DNA from: Streptomyces geranii
Lineage (GTDB): Bacteria > Actinomycetota > Actinomycetes > Streptomycetales > Streptomycetaceae
Direction of reading: 5' to 3'
Length of the DNA: 64,000 bases
Assembly (NCBI RefSeq): GCF_002954775.1
Contig: NZ_PJME01000026.1
Coordinates: 1-64,000, forward strand
This document shows, piece by piece, positions 33,006 to 41,519 of this stretch. The translations under genes were made by a program, and so were the position numbers. The notes under the pieces were generated by a model, which searched no databases, was not told the origin of the DNA, and saw nothing but the letters and a program-made list of their open reading frames with translations. Positions within the stretch are counted from its first letter, which is position 1, and each line of letters opens with the position of its first letter.

Positions 33006-33896
33006 TCACCCCGCCTCGGCCAGTAACCCGGCGGCGAGCAGCTCCTCACACTCCGTGACGGAACCGGGGCGCCGGGCCCGTACCCAGGCCCGTTTCAGAT
33101 ACAGATGGACGTCCGACTCCCAGGTGAAGCCCATCCCTCCGTGCACCTGGAGGCAGTCCCGGGCGCCGTGCACGGCCGCCTCGTCGGCGAGCAGCCGGGC
33201 CGCCGCGATGTCCGCCGGATCACCGGTGACGGCCGCCGCGTACACCACCGCCCGCGCCACCTCGACCCGCACCAGCATCCCGGCACACAACTGCTGCACC
33301 GCCTGGAACGCCCCGATCGGCCGCCCGAACTGCTCCCGGGTCCGCGCGTGTTCCACGGCCAGCTCGACCACCCGTGCGCCGGTCCCGAGCTGCTCGGCGG
33401 CGGTGAGAAGCGACTTCAGCGGTACGTCGACTGCGGCGCCGGAGTCCTGGACGGGCACCCGGTGCAGCGGCGTGAGCGGGTCCACGGACCGTACGGATAC
33501 GGCCCCTTCGGCGTCCCCTCGGACGACGTCGGCGGCGGCCAGCCACTCCACCGTCCCGCCCGTGTCGACGTCGGTCACCACCGTCTCCCCGGTCGCCGCG
33601 CCCGGTACGGTGCCCGCCGCGAGCTGGGTGGCGATCAGCGGCCCGGGCAGCAGTACGCGCCCGGCCTCCTCGAAGGCCAACACCGCCTCGGGCAGCCCGA
33701 GTCCGACCCCGCCCGCCGCCTCCGGCAGCCGCAGCGCGAAGAACCCGGCGTCCCCCAACTCCCGCCACAGGTCCCGGTCGAGGGCGGGTGCGTCCGCCAT
33801 GGCCGCCCGCAGCCGCTCGCGCCCGAAGCGGGCGGTCAGCAACTCCCGTACGCCCGTCCTCAACGCCCGCTGGTCCTCGGTGAGTTGGAAGCGCAT
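33006..33896 (-). CDS. Acyl-CoA dehydrogenase, small subunit type
   Basis: About 296 aa, shorter than a normal 380-aa acyl-CoA dehydrogenase. It starts MRFQLTEDQRALRTGVRELL and ends with EQFGRPIGAFQAVQQLCAGM and CLQVHGGMGFTWESDVHLYLKRA. The middle beta domain is reduced (EAAGGVGLGLPEAVLAFEEAG then GETVVTDVDTGG). Such short FadE proteins pair with a longer FadE in alpha2beta2 enzymes of steroid and side-chain catabolism. It directly follows the longer acyl-CoA dehydrogenase gene; a GTG at 33908 overlaps that gene's stop as GTGA and is an alternative start. Confidence 0.92.
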   Translation of the reverse strand: MRFQLTEDQRALRTGVRELLTARFGRERLRAAMADAPALDRDLWRELGDAGFFALRLPEAAGGVGLGLPEAVLAFEEAGRVLLPGPLIATQLAAGTVPGAATGETVVTDVDTGGTVEWLAAADVVRGDAEGAVSVRSVDPLTPLHRVPVQDSGAAVDVPLKSLLTAAEQLGTGARVVELAVEHARTREQFGRPIGAFQAVQQLCAGMLVRVEVARAVVYAAAVTGDPADIAAARLLADEAAVHGARDCLQVHGGMGFTWESDVHLYLKRAWVRARRPGSVTECEELLAAGLLAEAG

Positions 33897-33904
33897 GTGC
33901 GAGA

Positions 33905-35026
33905 TCACCGCCCCTTCGGCAGGCCGAGAACCCGCTCGGCCACGATGTTGTGCTGGATCTGGGAGGTGCCGGCGGCGATCGTGTAGGAGAGGGAGGACAA
34001 CCGGTCGAGCACCCAGGGCTGTTCGAGGTCGAGCGCCGCCGGGTCGCCCAGCACCTCGGCCGCCGCCTCGTACAGCTCCTGCCGGGCGTGCGAGTAGCGC
34101 AGCTTGAAGACCGAGCCGCCGACCCCGGGAACCGAGTCGCTCACGTTCCACTGCGTGAGCCGCCACAGCGCCCGGAACTCGGCGTTGAGGCGTCCGAGCC
34201 TGCGGCGGAGCACGGGGTCGTCCCAGCGGCCGTTCTCCCGTGCGGCCAGGGCGAGTTCGCCGAGCACGCGACGGCAGGCGACCACCTCGCCGACGAACGC
34301 CGTGCCGCGTTCGAAGGAGAGCGTCACCATGGTCACGCGCCAGCCGTCGTTCTCCGCGCCGACCCGGTTGGCCACCGGCACCCGGACCTCGTCGAGGAAG
34401 ACCTCGGCGAACTCGTTGGACCCGGCGAGCGTGCGCAGCGGCCGTACGGTGATGCCCGGCGCGTCCATCGGCATGGCGAGCCAGGTGATCCCCCGGTGCT
34501 TGGGCGCGTCGGGGTCGGTGCGGACCAACAGCTCGCACCAGTCGGCGACTTCGGCGTGCGAGGTCCAGATCTTCGAGCCGCTCACCACATAGTCGTCGCC
34601 GTCGCGCCGGGCGCGGGTGCGCAGTGCGGCGAGGTCCGAACCGGCGTCCGGCTCGCTGAAGCCCTGGCACCAGACCTCCTCGCCGCGCAGCACCGGCGGC
34701 AGCCAGCGCGCCTTCTGCTCCTCGGTCCCCTCGGCGGCGATGGTCGGCCCGGCGTGCAGCAACCCGACGAAGTTGGCGCCCACATAGGGCGCACCGGCCT
34801 TCTCGGTCTCCTCCAGGAAGATCATCCGTACGGCGGGTTCGGCGCCCCAGTGCACCTCGCCGTACCCGGCGTCGTAGAGCGTCCGCTGCCAGCCGAGGTC
34901 GTACGCGCGCCGCCCGGGCCAGTCGTCCGGAGAAGGTCTGTCCGGGAGGGAGGGGAGCGCCTTGGCCAGCCACTCCCGCAACCTGGCCCGGAATTCCGCC
35001 TCTTGGGGCGTGTCCGTGAGGTCCAC
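33905..35026 (-). CDS. Acyl-CoA dehydrogenase, large subunit type
   Basis: 373 aa. Substrate and FAD segments WCQGFSEPDAGSDLAALRTRARRDG, KIWTSHAEVADWCELLVRTD, LAGSNEFAEVFLDEVRVP and the end SYTIAAGTSQIQHNIVAERVLGLPKG are clear. The YEGT-type Glu is replaced (IAAGT), which again points to a heteromeric enzyme with the adjoining short subunit. GTG 35026 overlaps the amidohydrolase stop by one base (TAGTG). Third in no longer chain: the operon order is amidohydrolase, this gene, short acyl-CoA dehydrogenase. Confidence 0.94.
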   Translation of the reverse strand: MDLTDTPQEAEFRARLREWLAKALPSLPDRPSPDDWPGRRAYDLGWQRTLYDAGYGEVHWGAEPAVRMIFLEETEKAGAPYVGANFVGLLHAGPTIAAEGTEEQKARWLPPVLRGEEVWCQGFSEPDAGSDLAALRTRARRDGDDYVVSGSKIWTSHAEVADWCELLVRTDPDAPKHRGITWLAMPMDAPGITVRPLRTLAGSNEFAEVFLDEVRVPVANRVGAENDGWRVTMVTLSFERGTAFVGEVVACRRVLGELALAARENGRWDDPVLRRRLGRLNAEFRALWRLTQWNVSDSVPGVGGSVFKLRYSHARQELYEAAAEVLGDPAALDLEQPWVLDRLSSLSYTIAAGTSQIQHNIVAERVLGLPKGR

Positions 35027-36219
35027 TACTTGTCCAGGTCGAGGCCGAGCATGCGGATGGCGTTGCCGCGCATCAGCTTGTAGACGGTCTCGTCGTCGAG
35101 GCCCTTCACATGGTCGAGGGCAACCTCCTTGGTGTGCGGGAAAGTCGAGTCGACGTGCGGGTAGTCGGTCTCGAAGGTGGCGTTGTCCCGGCCGACGACG
35201 TCGATCGAGGCGACGCCGTGCTTGTCGCGGAAGAAGCAGCAGAAGATCTGCCGGTAGTAGTACGTGGAGGGGGGTTCGGGGATGAGGTCCCGCACGCCGC
35301 CCCAGGCGCGGTGCTCCTCCCACACGTCGTCGGCGCGCTCCAGGGCGTACGGAATCCAGCCCATCTGCCCTTCGCTGTAGGCGAGTTTGAGCGCCGGGAA
35401 CTTCACCAGCACCCCGCTGAAAAGGAAGTCCATCATCGACGCCATCGCGTTGTTGAAGCTCAGCGAGGCCTGGACGGCGGGCGGGGCGTCCGGGGAGGCG
35501 GCGGGCATCTGGCTGCTGCTGCCGATGTGCATGTTGACGACCGTGCCGGTCTCCTCGCACACCGCGAAGAAGGGGTCCCAGTAACCGGAGTGGATCGAGG
35601 GCAGTCCGAGGTGCGTCGGGATCTCGGAGAACGTCACCGCGCGGACCCCGCGTGCGGCGTTGCGCCGGATCTCCGCGACCGCCAACTCGACGTCCCACAG
35701 CGGGATCAGGCACAGCGGAATGAGCCGGCCACCGCTGTCGCCGCACCACTCCTCGACCATCCAGTCGTTGTAGGCGCGGACGCAGGCGAGGGCGACCTCC
35801 TTGTCCCGCGCCTCGGCGAAGGTCTGCCCGCAGAAGCGCGGGAAGGTGGGGAAGCAGAGGGAGCCCTCGACATGGTTGAGGTCCATATCGGCGAGGCGGG
35901 CCTTGGGGTCCCAGCAGCCGCGCCGCATCTGCTCGCGGGTGATGCCGTCGAGAGTCATCTCGTCCCGGGAGAAGCCGACGGCCGCGATGATCCGCTTGTA
36001 CGGGAACTGCAGGTCCTCGTACTGCCACCAGTCGGTGACCGGTCCTTCGGGGTCGGTCGTGATCCGGTACTTGCCGCCCACGTAGGCCAGTTCGCCGATT
36101 CCGGCGGTGAAGGGCTTGGGGCCCCGGTCGCGGTACTTGGCCGGGAGCCAGGTCTCGAAGAGGTGCGCGGGTTCGATCACGTGGTCGTCGACGCTGATGA
36201 TGCGGGGCAGTTCGGTCAT
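35026..36219 (-). CDS. Amidohydrolase family protein (amidohydrolase_2)
   Basis: 397 aa TIM-barrel metal hydrolase. The metal-binding start is SVDDHVIEPAHLFETWLP; further metal or catalytic segments are VVNMHIGSSSQMP and the C-terminal FETDYPHVDSTFPHTK. The aromatic-rich centre (GGKYRITTDPEGPVTDWWQYED) is typical of the group that sits in actinobacterial acyl-CoA and steroid-like clusters, related to decarboxylases and ring-cleavage hydrolases. ATG 36219 follows GGAGGGG. It is the first gene of the operon and is controlled from the operator at 36261. Confidence 0.93.
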   Translation of the reverse strand: MTELPRIISVDDHVIEPAHLFETWLPAKYRDRGPKPFTAGIGELAYVGGKYRITTDPEGPVTDWWQYEDLQFPYKRIIAAVGFSRDEMTLDGITREQMRRGCWDPKARLADMDLNHVEGSLCFPTFPRFCGQTFAEARDKEVALACVRAYNDWMVEEWCGDSGGRLIPLCLIPLWDVELAVAEIRRNAARGVRAVTFSEIPTHLGLPSIHSGYWDPFFAVCEETGTVVNMHIGSSSQMPAASPDAPPAVQASLSFNNAMASMMDFLFSGVLVKFPALKLAYSEGQMGWIPYALERADDVWEEHRAWGGVRDLIPEPPSTYYYRQIFCCFFRDKHGVASIDVVGRDNATFETDYPHVDSTFPHTKEVALDHVKGLDDETVYKLMRGNAIRMLGLDLDK

Positions 36220-36260
36220 GGGTCCCCTCCGCCTGGCCGATGGGTGACTGACTTGATTAT

Positions 36261-36275
36261 CTGACGGACCGTCAG
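36261..36275. promoter_or_regulatory. Palindromic operator (regulon site) upstream of amidohydrolase operon
   Basis: CTGACGGACCGTCAG carries both exact half-sites, 42 bp before the amidohydrolase start. Confidence 0.82.
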
Positions 36276-36350
36276 TTCTGGCCGCCCCTAGAAGGTTAGT
36301 CCCGCGCCTATGGACCGACAAGGCGTCAAGCCCTACGCTCCCCGCACGAT

Positions 36351-36365
36351 CTGACTGTTCGTCAG
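36351..36365. promoter_or_regulatory. Palindromic operator (regulon site) upstream of acyl-CoA ligase
   Basis: CTGACTGTTCGTCAG has one change from the consensus and ends 35 bp before the GTG start of the acyl-CoA ligase. With the site at 36261 it marks two divergent promoters. Confidence 0.78.
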
Positions 36366-36400
36366 CTAACGCGCTTCGTCAGCCAGCAGGGGGCAGCCAC

Positions 36401-37945
36401 GTGACCGACGTCGACACCGCACACGCCCTGGGTTCGGCCCGTACCCTCTGGGAGCTGGTCGCCCGCCGCGCCGAACTCACCCCGGACCGGCCCGTGTTCC
36501 TCCAGGAGGACCGCACCCTGACCTTCGGCGGGCTGCACGACAGCGCCGAGCGGGTGGCGGCGGGCCTGTACGGCATGGGCGTACGCCCCGGCACGGTCGT
36601 CGCCTGGCAGCTGCCCACCCGGATCGAGACGGCCGTGTTCTCCTTCGCGCTGGCCCGGCTCGGCGCCGTCCAGTCGCCGGTGATCCCCTTCTACCGGGAC
36701 CGCGAAGTCGGCTTCGCCCTGCGGGAGTCGAAGGCGGAGTACTTCGCGGTCCCGGGCGCCTGGCGCGGCTTCGACCACACGGAGATGGCCGGACGGCTCG
36801 GCGCGAAGGGCGTCTTCGAGGCGTACGGGGAACTGCCCGAGGGAGACCCGGCGGTGCTGCCCGCGCCGCCGGCCGAGGGCACGTCCGTACGCTGGATCTA
36901 CTGGACCTCGGGCACCACCTCGGACCCCAAGGGCGTGCTCCACACGGACCGTTCGCTGATCGCGGGCGGCTCCTGCCTGGCCCACGCGCTGCACCTCACG
37001 GCCGACGACGTGGGGTCGATGGCCTTCCCGTACGCGCACATCGCGGGCCCCGACTACACGGTGATGCTGCTGCTGTACGGCTTCCCCGCGGTGCTGTTCG
37101 AGCAGTTCGCGCTGCCGGACGCGCTGGCGGAGTACCGCGCACACGGGGTGACGGTGGCGGGCGGGTCGACGGCCTTCTACTCCATGTTCCTCGCCGAGCA
37201 GCGCAAGCAGCCGGGCGTGCCGGTGATCCCGTCGCTGCGGCTGCTCGCGGGCGGCGGGGCGCCGAAGCCGCCGGAGGTGTACCACTCCGTCGTACGGGAG
37301 ATGGGGGTGCAGCTCACGCACGGGTACGGCATGACCGAGGTGCCGATGATCACCATGGGGTCGCCGGACGACACGGTCGACAATCTCGCGACGACCGAGG
37401 GCAGGCCCCCGGCGGGCATGGAGATCCGGATCGTCGACGGGGAGGTGCGGCTGCGCGGCGAGGCGGTCTGCCAGGGCTATCTCGACCCGGCGCAGAGCGC
37501 GGAGGCGTTCGACGCGGACGGGTTCCTGCGCACCGGTGACCTCGGTGAGGTGACGGCGAGCGGCCATCTGATCCTCACCGGGCGGCTGAAGGACGTGATC
37601 ATCCGCAAGGGCGAGAACATCTCCGCCAAGGAGATCGAGGACCTGCTGCACACGCACCCCGGCGTCCAGGACGTCGCCGTGGTCGGGCTGCCGGACACGG
37701 AGCGCGGGGAGTTGGTCTGCGCGGTGGTGGAACAGCCCGACGGGGCCGGGGAGTTGACGCTGGGCGCGCTGACCTCGTACCTGCGCTCGGAAGGGCTGTC
37801 GGTCCACAAGCTGCCGGAGCGGCTCGAGGTGGTGGACGCCCTTCCTCGGGGGGAGACCCTGCGCAAGGTGCTCAAGTACAAGCTGCGCGAGCGCTATTCG
37901 GCGGCGGAGCCCGTGTCCGTCTCCGAGTCGGGGACGGTGAAGTAG
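36401..37945 (+). CDS. AMP-forming acyl-CoA synthetase (cyclohexanecarboxylate-CoA ligase-like)
   Basis: 514 aa ANL-superfamily ligase that makes acyl-AMP, then acyl-CoA. The P-loop is YWTSGTTSDPKGVLHTDRS; A5 is THGYGMTEVPM; the A7/A8 region has FLRTGDLGEVTASGHLILTGRLKDVIIRKGENIS when read in parts; the C-terminal Lys is in LRKVLKYKL. GTG 36401 is preceded by AGGGGGCAG. It lies behind its own regulon operator and faces away from the amidohydrolase operon, so it probably activates the substrate whose CoA ester the neighbouring acyl-CoA dehydrogenases oxidise. The 3' end overlaps the convergent EF-hand gene by 52 bp. Confidence 0.94.
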   Translation: MTDVDTAHALGSARTLWELVARRAELTPDRPVFLQEDRTLTFGGLHDSAERVAAGLYGMGVRPGTVVAWQLPTRIETAVFSFALARLGAVQSPVIPFYRDREVGFALRESKAEYFAVPGAWRGFDHTEMAGRLGAKGVFEAYGELPEGDPAVLPAPPAEGTSVRWIYWTSGTTSDPKGVLHTDRSLIAGGSCLAHALHLTADDVGSMAFPYAHIAGPDYTVMLLLYGFPAVLFEQFALPDALAEYRAHGVTVAGGSTAFYSMFLAEQRKQPGVPVIPSLRLLAGGGAPKPPEVYHSVVREMGVQLTHGYGMTEVPMITMGSPDDTVDNLATTEGRPPAGMEIRIVDGEVRLRGEAVCQGYLDPAQSAEAFDADGFLRTGDLGEVTASGHLILTGRLKDVIIRKGENISAKEIEDLLHTHPGVQDVAVVGLPDTERGELVCAVVEQPDGAGELTLGALTSYLRSEGLSVHKLPERLEVVDALPRGETLRKVLKYKLRERYSAAEPVSVSESGTVK

Positions 37946-38436
37946 CGGGCGAAGGCGTCGACGATCTCCGTCTCGCCGACCCGGCCGTCCGCGTCGGTGT
38001 CGAGGGTCGCGGCGGCCGTGGCGGCGATCTCCTCGGGCACGCCGAGCGCCCTGAGGACGCGCACGGTGTCCCCGACGGTGGCGGCGCCGTCGCTGTCCGG
38101 GTCCGCGACGGCGAGGGCCGCGTGCAGGAAGGGACGGGCGATCTCGGCGAACCGGGCGGGGTTGTCGCGCAGCCGCTTGACGGCGCCGTTGACGAACTCG
38201 TCGCGGGTGATCCGCTGGTCGCCGTCCCGGTCCGCTATCCCCGCCATGCCCTGCCAGAAGGCCTCGGCGCCGCCGTAGAGGGCCTGGCCCTTGTCGGACC
38301 GGGCGGGGGTGCCGAACTCGGCGAGCAGCGCCTTCGCCGCGACGTTGAAGTCCTCGCGGTCGATGTAGCCGTTGCCGTCCTGGTCGAAGGTGGCGAACCG
38401 GGCTGCGATCTTCCGCCCGTACTCGGAGGTGGGCAT
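37894..38436 (-). CDS. EF-hand calcium-binding protein (calerythrin-like)
   Basis: 180 aa. Four EF-hand loops can be aligned: DQDGNGYIDREDF, DRDGDQRITRDEF, DPDSDGAATVGDT (third, lacking the closing acidic residue) and DTDADGRVGETEI. This is the layout of the actinobacterial calerythrin/CasA family, cytoplasmic Ca2+ buffers or sensors. The ATG at 38436 precedes PTSEYGRKIAARFATF, the typical family opening; the open frame upstream is a 13-bp repeat array. The end overlaps the convergent ligase gene by 52 bp. The role is likely calcium buffering. Confidence 0.93.
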   Translation of the reverse strand: MPTSEYGRKIAARFATFDQDGNGYIDREDFNVAAKALLAEFGTPARSDKGQALYGGAEAFWQGMAGIADRDGDQRITRDEFVNGAVKRLRDNPARFAEIARPFLHAALAVADPDSDGAATVGDTVRVLRALGVPEEIAATAAATLDTDADGRVGETEIVDAFARYFTVPDSETDTGSAAE

Positions 38437-38456
38437 GTCTTTCGGGCCTGCCTTAG

Positions 38457-38495
38457 GTCTGCGTCTCGCGTCTGCGTCTTGCGTCTGCGTCGGGG
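38457..38495. repeat. Three tandem 13-bp repeats upstream of the EF-hand gene
   Basis: GTCTGCGTCTCGC, GTCTGCGTCTTGC and GTCTGCGTCGGGG follow one another without gap. They start 20 bp upstream of the EF-hand start codon, so they lie in its leader. Confidence 0.8.
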
Positions 38496-38653
38496 TGTTC
38501 CGGGGTGTTTCTCGCACGGAGCGTACGACGCGCGGGTGACAACCGGGGCGGGAACGGGTCGGGAAGGCGGCGCCTGTACCAAGACCGGGGAAATTCCGGG
38601 ACAACGGCGTCACGCGCGCGGGGAGGCCGGTAAGGGGGTGACGACGGGCGCGG

Positions 38654-39052
38654 TCACACGTGGGTGGGCGCCGTGAGCGGGACGGCGGCCTCGTCGGCGG
38701 CGGTGGCGAGGTCCGCGTAGACGTCGAAGAGGCGGCGTACGCCGAGGGCGCCGAGGACCCGGTTGACGTGGTGCGCGTGGGCGTTGTCCGCGATGCCCTG
38801 CGCGGGCAGGATCAGCCGAAGCCGACCCTGGCAGGAGCGCAGCAGGCGGCGGGTGGCGATGAGGACGCCGACGCCGCTGGAGTCGCAGAAGACGACCTCG
38901 GAGAGGTCGAGGACGATGCGGTGGCGCCCCTCGGCCACCGCGCCGTGCACCCGCTGGCGCAGCTCGGGTGAGGTGACCAGGTCCATCTCGCCGGACACCT
39001 GAAGCACGGTCCAGCCGCCGCGCTCGCCGTCGGTCACCTTGAACGCCACCAT
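38654..39052 (-). CDS. STAS-domain anti-sigma factor antagonist
   Basis: 132 aa SpoIIAA-like protein. It has WTVLQVSGEMDLVTSPELRQRVHGAV and the phosphorylation-site region IVLDLSEVVFCDSSGVGVLIATRRLL, where the first Ser of DSSG is the expected target of a HATPase kinase. Such proteins bind RsbW-like kinases and free a sigma factor. ATG 39052 follows AGAGG by 4 nt. The HATPase at 31911 or another anti-sigma could be its partner; no partner adjoins it. Confidence 0.93.
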   Translation of the reverse strand: MVAFKVTDGERGGWTVLQVSGEMDLVTSPELRQRVHGAVAEGRHRIVLDLSEVVFCDSSGVGVLIATRRLLRSCQGRLRLILPAQGIADNAHAHHVNRVLGALGVRRLFDVYADLATAADEAAVPLTAPTHV

Positions 39053-39426
39053 CACGCCTCTCGTTCGACTCGTCCGACTCCGACTCGTCCGACGGAAACG
39101 GAAGCCTCTCCTACGCTTCCTGTCGACGCGGCTGCCCAGTAGCCGTGCCATGAAACACCGCACATCTACTCGCCCTGGATCGCAAGAGACTTGCAAGCGG
39201 TTTGCAGGGGACTTGTTTCGGTCACCCGTGATCCTGTTCGATCGAAGATGACGCTTATTAGCTCAAACTCGGTCGATCTGCGCTGCTTCTCTACCATCCA
39301 GGGCGTCTCGGCGAGCGCACAATGCCCCAAAGCGGAGTGGGCTGTCAGAGGGGCCGACTACATTCGAGAAGAGGGCGGGCAACCGCCGGACCTGGACGGC
39401 TGTACGGGAAGGGGTGAAGGGACCGC
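39053..39426. other. Divergent intergenic region between STAS and ECF sigma genes
   Basis: 374 bp, no gene seen. CGACTCGTCCGACTC/CGACTCGTCCGACGG (about 39066-39094) is a 15-bp direct repeat in the leader of the STAS gene. GGAAGC/GCTTCC (39100-39120) forms a small hairpin. Around 39185-39215, GACTTGCAAGCGGTTTGCAG and GGACTTG repeat. The part 39225-39300 is AT-richer and probably holds the sigma-gene promoter. Confidence 0.45.
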
Positions 39427-40044
39427 ATGGCGAAGAGGGACACACCGCCCCGCTGGGACCGCAAGATGCAGCAGCGGCTCGCGCGCGGGGAGGCGGCGGC
39501 GCTCGGTGAGCTGTACGACCGGTTCGCCTCGCTGGTCCACGGCCTCGCCCACCGCGTCCTGGACGACGAGGAGGCCGCCGACCGGATCACCCGCGAGGTC
39601 TTCGCCCATGTCTGGCAGCACCCCGACGCCTACGACCCCAAGCAGGGCCCCCTGCGCTCCTGGCTGGCCGCCCTGACCCACCGCCTCGCGGTACAGCGCC
39701 TGCGCCAGACGGAGACGGCGGCACTGGCCGGCACGGACGCGGACGCCCCGGAGGCGACCGGCGGCACCGGCTCGCCGAGAGCCCTGGAGGAACTGGAACG
39801 CCGGGTGCGCCGTGCCTCGGTCGCCGCCCGCGCGGACTACATCGTCACGTCGATGCCGGCCCCGCTGCGCGCCGCCCTGGAGCTGGCGTACTTCGACCGC
39901 CGCGACTACCGCCAGACCGCCGTCGACCTGGGCGTCACCGAGGCCGAGGCCCGCCGCCGCCTCCGCCTGGGCCTCCAGCTCCTGTCCACGGCCCACGACA
40001 CCGGCGCGCCAGGAGCACCTCCCGAATACGGGGGTGCGGTGTGA
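39427..40044 (+). CDS. ECF RNA polymerase sigma factor
   Basis: 205 aa sigma-70 family group 4. Region 2 is seen in LARGEAAALGELYDRFASLVHGLAHRVL...EAADRITREVFAHVWQHPDAYDPKQG, with LRSWLAALTHRLAVQRLR. Region 4 is YIVTSMPAPLRAALELAYFDRRDYRQTAVDLGVTEAEARRRLRLGLQLL. Its stop overlaps the start of the following zinc-finger gene by 4 bp (GTGA), so sigma and anti-sigma are made together. It will direct RNA polymerase to an unknown regulon; the adjacent fxs locus is a candidate. Confidence 0.94.
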   Translation: MAKRDTPPRWDRKMQQRLARGEAAALGELYDRFASLVHGLAHRVLDDEEAADRITREVFAHVWQHPDAYDPKQGPLRSWLAALTHRLAVQRLRQTETAALAGTDADAPEATGGTGSPRALEELERRVRRASVAARADYIVTSMPAPLRAALELAYFDRRDYRQTAVDLGVTEAEARRRLRLGLQLLSTAHDTGAPGAPPEYGGAV

Positions 40045-41405
40045 GCGGCGCGGGACACGAGGACGGGGACTGGGAGGGGTACGGCCCCCAGAACCCCGGC
40101 AACGACAACGGGAACGGGAACGGGAACGGGCAGGACAACGGGGACGGCAAGGCACCGGGCCCCGGCGAGGGCCCGCCCCGCATACCGATGCCGCGCTCGT
40201 CGGTGGAGGACACGGGAGGCCCCCTGCCCGAATCACCCGACGTACTCCCCGTAGCCTCCGCACCTCCCGCGCCCCCCGCGCCCCTGGTCCTGGAACACGA
40301 CGTGCTGAGGTCGCTGCTCGGGGCGTGGGCGCTGGCCGCGTGCGCGCCGGAGGAGACGCTGGCGGTGGAGGAGCACCTCGGGGAGTGCGGGTCGTGCGCG
40401 GACGAGGCACGGCGCCTCCGGGAGGCGGTGGAACTGCTCCAGCGCCCGGAACCCCTGGACCTGGACCCGACCCTGCGCACCCGCGTCCTGGAGGGCTGCC
40501 TGGAGCGCCGCCCGCCGCGCATCCCGGTGCCGGAGTGGGCGACTCCGTACGACGCGGAGACCGCCCGCCTGGACGCCCTGCTCCAGGACTTCGGCGACGC
40601 GGAATGGCACGCGCCCGTGCGGCTGCGCTGGTTCGAGGGCGACGAGCAGACGAGCCGCCGGACGACGGTCGCCGGTGTCATCGCGCATCTGCTGAGCGTG
40701 GACGGCATGGTCGCGGTGGCGCTGGGCCTGGACGACCCGGTCACGGGCGAGCAGCGGACACCGCAGGCGACGACCCCGGCGGGCCGCACGGAGGCGTACT
40801 GGCGGGCGTCGTACTTCCCGCCGACGCGCTCGGTCCGGATCCCCTGGCGGGAGCAGAGCCACAACATCGTCCGCACGGTCTCCTTCGCGGGCGACGGCTC
40901 GGGCAGGCTGCCGGTGCCGTACGGCGACTTCGAACTGCCGTTGCACGACGCGATGCTGGACCGCGCCTTCGAGTGCTGGGTGCACGCGGGCGACATCGCG
41001 GAGGCGGTCGACTACCCCTACGACCCGCCGGCCCCACGCCACCTGTACGGCATGATCGACCTGGCGGCCCGCATGCTCCCGGAGGCCTTGGCGGCCCGCC
41101 GCAGGGCGGGCCTGGCCGCCCCGAGCCGCACGACCCGCCACCTGGTCCCGGCGGGCGAACCGGGCCGCAGCCTCCGCCTGGAGATCGAGGGCTCGGGCGG
41201 CGGCGAATGGCTGATCCCCCTGGACTCCCCCGCCGCCCTCCCGTCGGCGGCCCACGAGGTGGCCCATGTGGCCCTGGACGGCGTGGAGTTCTGCCAACTG
41301 GCGGCGGGCCATGTCTCCCCGGAGGAGGCAGCGGCGGGCCAGGACGGCGACCGGGAGGCGATCAGGGACGTGCTGTTCGCGGCGGCCTCGCTCAGCCGGA
41401 TGTAG
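40041..41405 (+). CDS. Zinc-finger anti-sigma factor fused to a mycothiol-dependent maleylpyruvate isomerase-like domain
   Basis: 454 aa. After a low-complexity head with the repeat NGNGNGNG comes an anti-sigma zinc motif H...C..C in VEEHLGECGSCADEARRL (about residue 110). The rest (from about residue 170) is a DinB/MDMPI-like four-helix domain, with TTVAGVIAHLLSVDGMVAVALG and FECWVHAGDIAEAVDYPYDPPAP, followed by the MDMPI C-terminal domain. Zinc-thiol anti-sigma factors release their sigma factor on oxidation, and the mycothiol-type domain suggests thiol sensing. No transmembrane helix is seen, so the pair is cytoplasmic. It overlaps the sigma gene by 4 bp. Confidence 0.9.
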   Translation: MSGAGHEDGDWEGYGPQNPGNDNGNGNGNGQDNGDGKAPGPGEGPPRIPMPRSSVEDTGGPLPESPDVLPVASAPPAPPAPLVLEHDVLRSLLGAWALAACAPEETLAVEEHLGECGSCADEARRLREAVELLQRPEPLDLDPTLRTRVLEGCLERRPPRIPVPEWATPYDAETARLDALLQDFGDAEWHAPVRLRWFEGDEQTSRRTTVAGVIAHLLSVDGMVAVALGLDDPVTGEQRTPQATTPAGRTEAYWRASYFPPTRSVRIPWREQSHNIVRTVSFAGDGSGRLPVPYGDFELPLHDAMLDRAFECWVHAGDIAEAVDYPYDPPAPRHLYGMIDLAARMLPEALAARRRAGLAAPSRTTRHLVPAGEPGRSLRLEIEGSGGGEWLIPLDSPAALPSAAHEVAHVALDGVEFCQLAAGHVSPEEAAAGQDGDREAIRDVLFAAASLSRM

Positions 41406-41519
41406 GGCGGGCCCAGAAGTCCGGCAGGAGGACAGTGTCCCGGGACGAGGAATGACACGAAAATCTCTTGGCACCGCCCCAACCGAAAGGGACACTCCGG
41501 CACTGGGTAGGCTCTGCCT

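Noticed and set aside
39066..39094. 15-bp direct repeat as an operator
   Set aside because: It is only two copies in the leader of the STAS gene, with no matching copy elsewhere to support a regulator.
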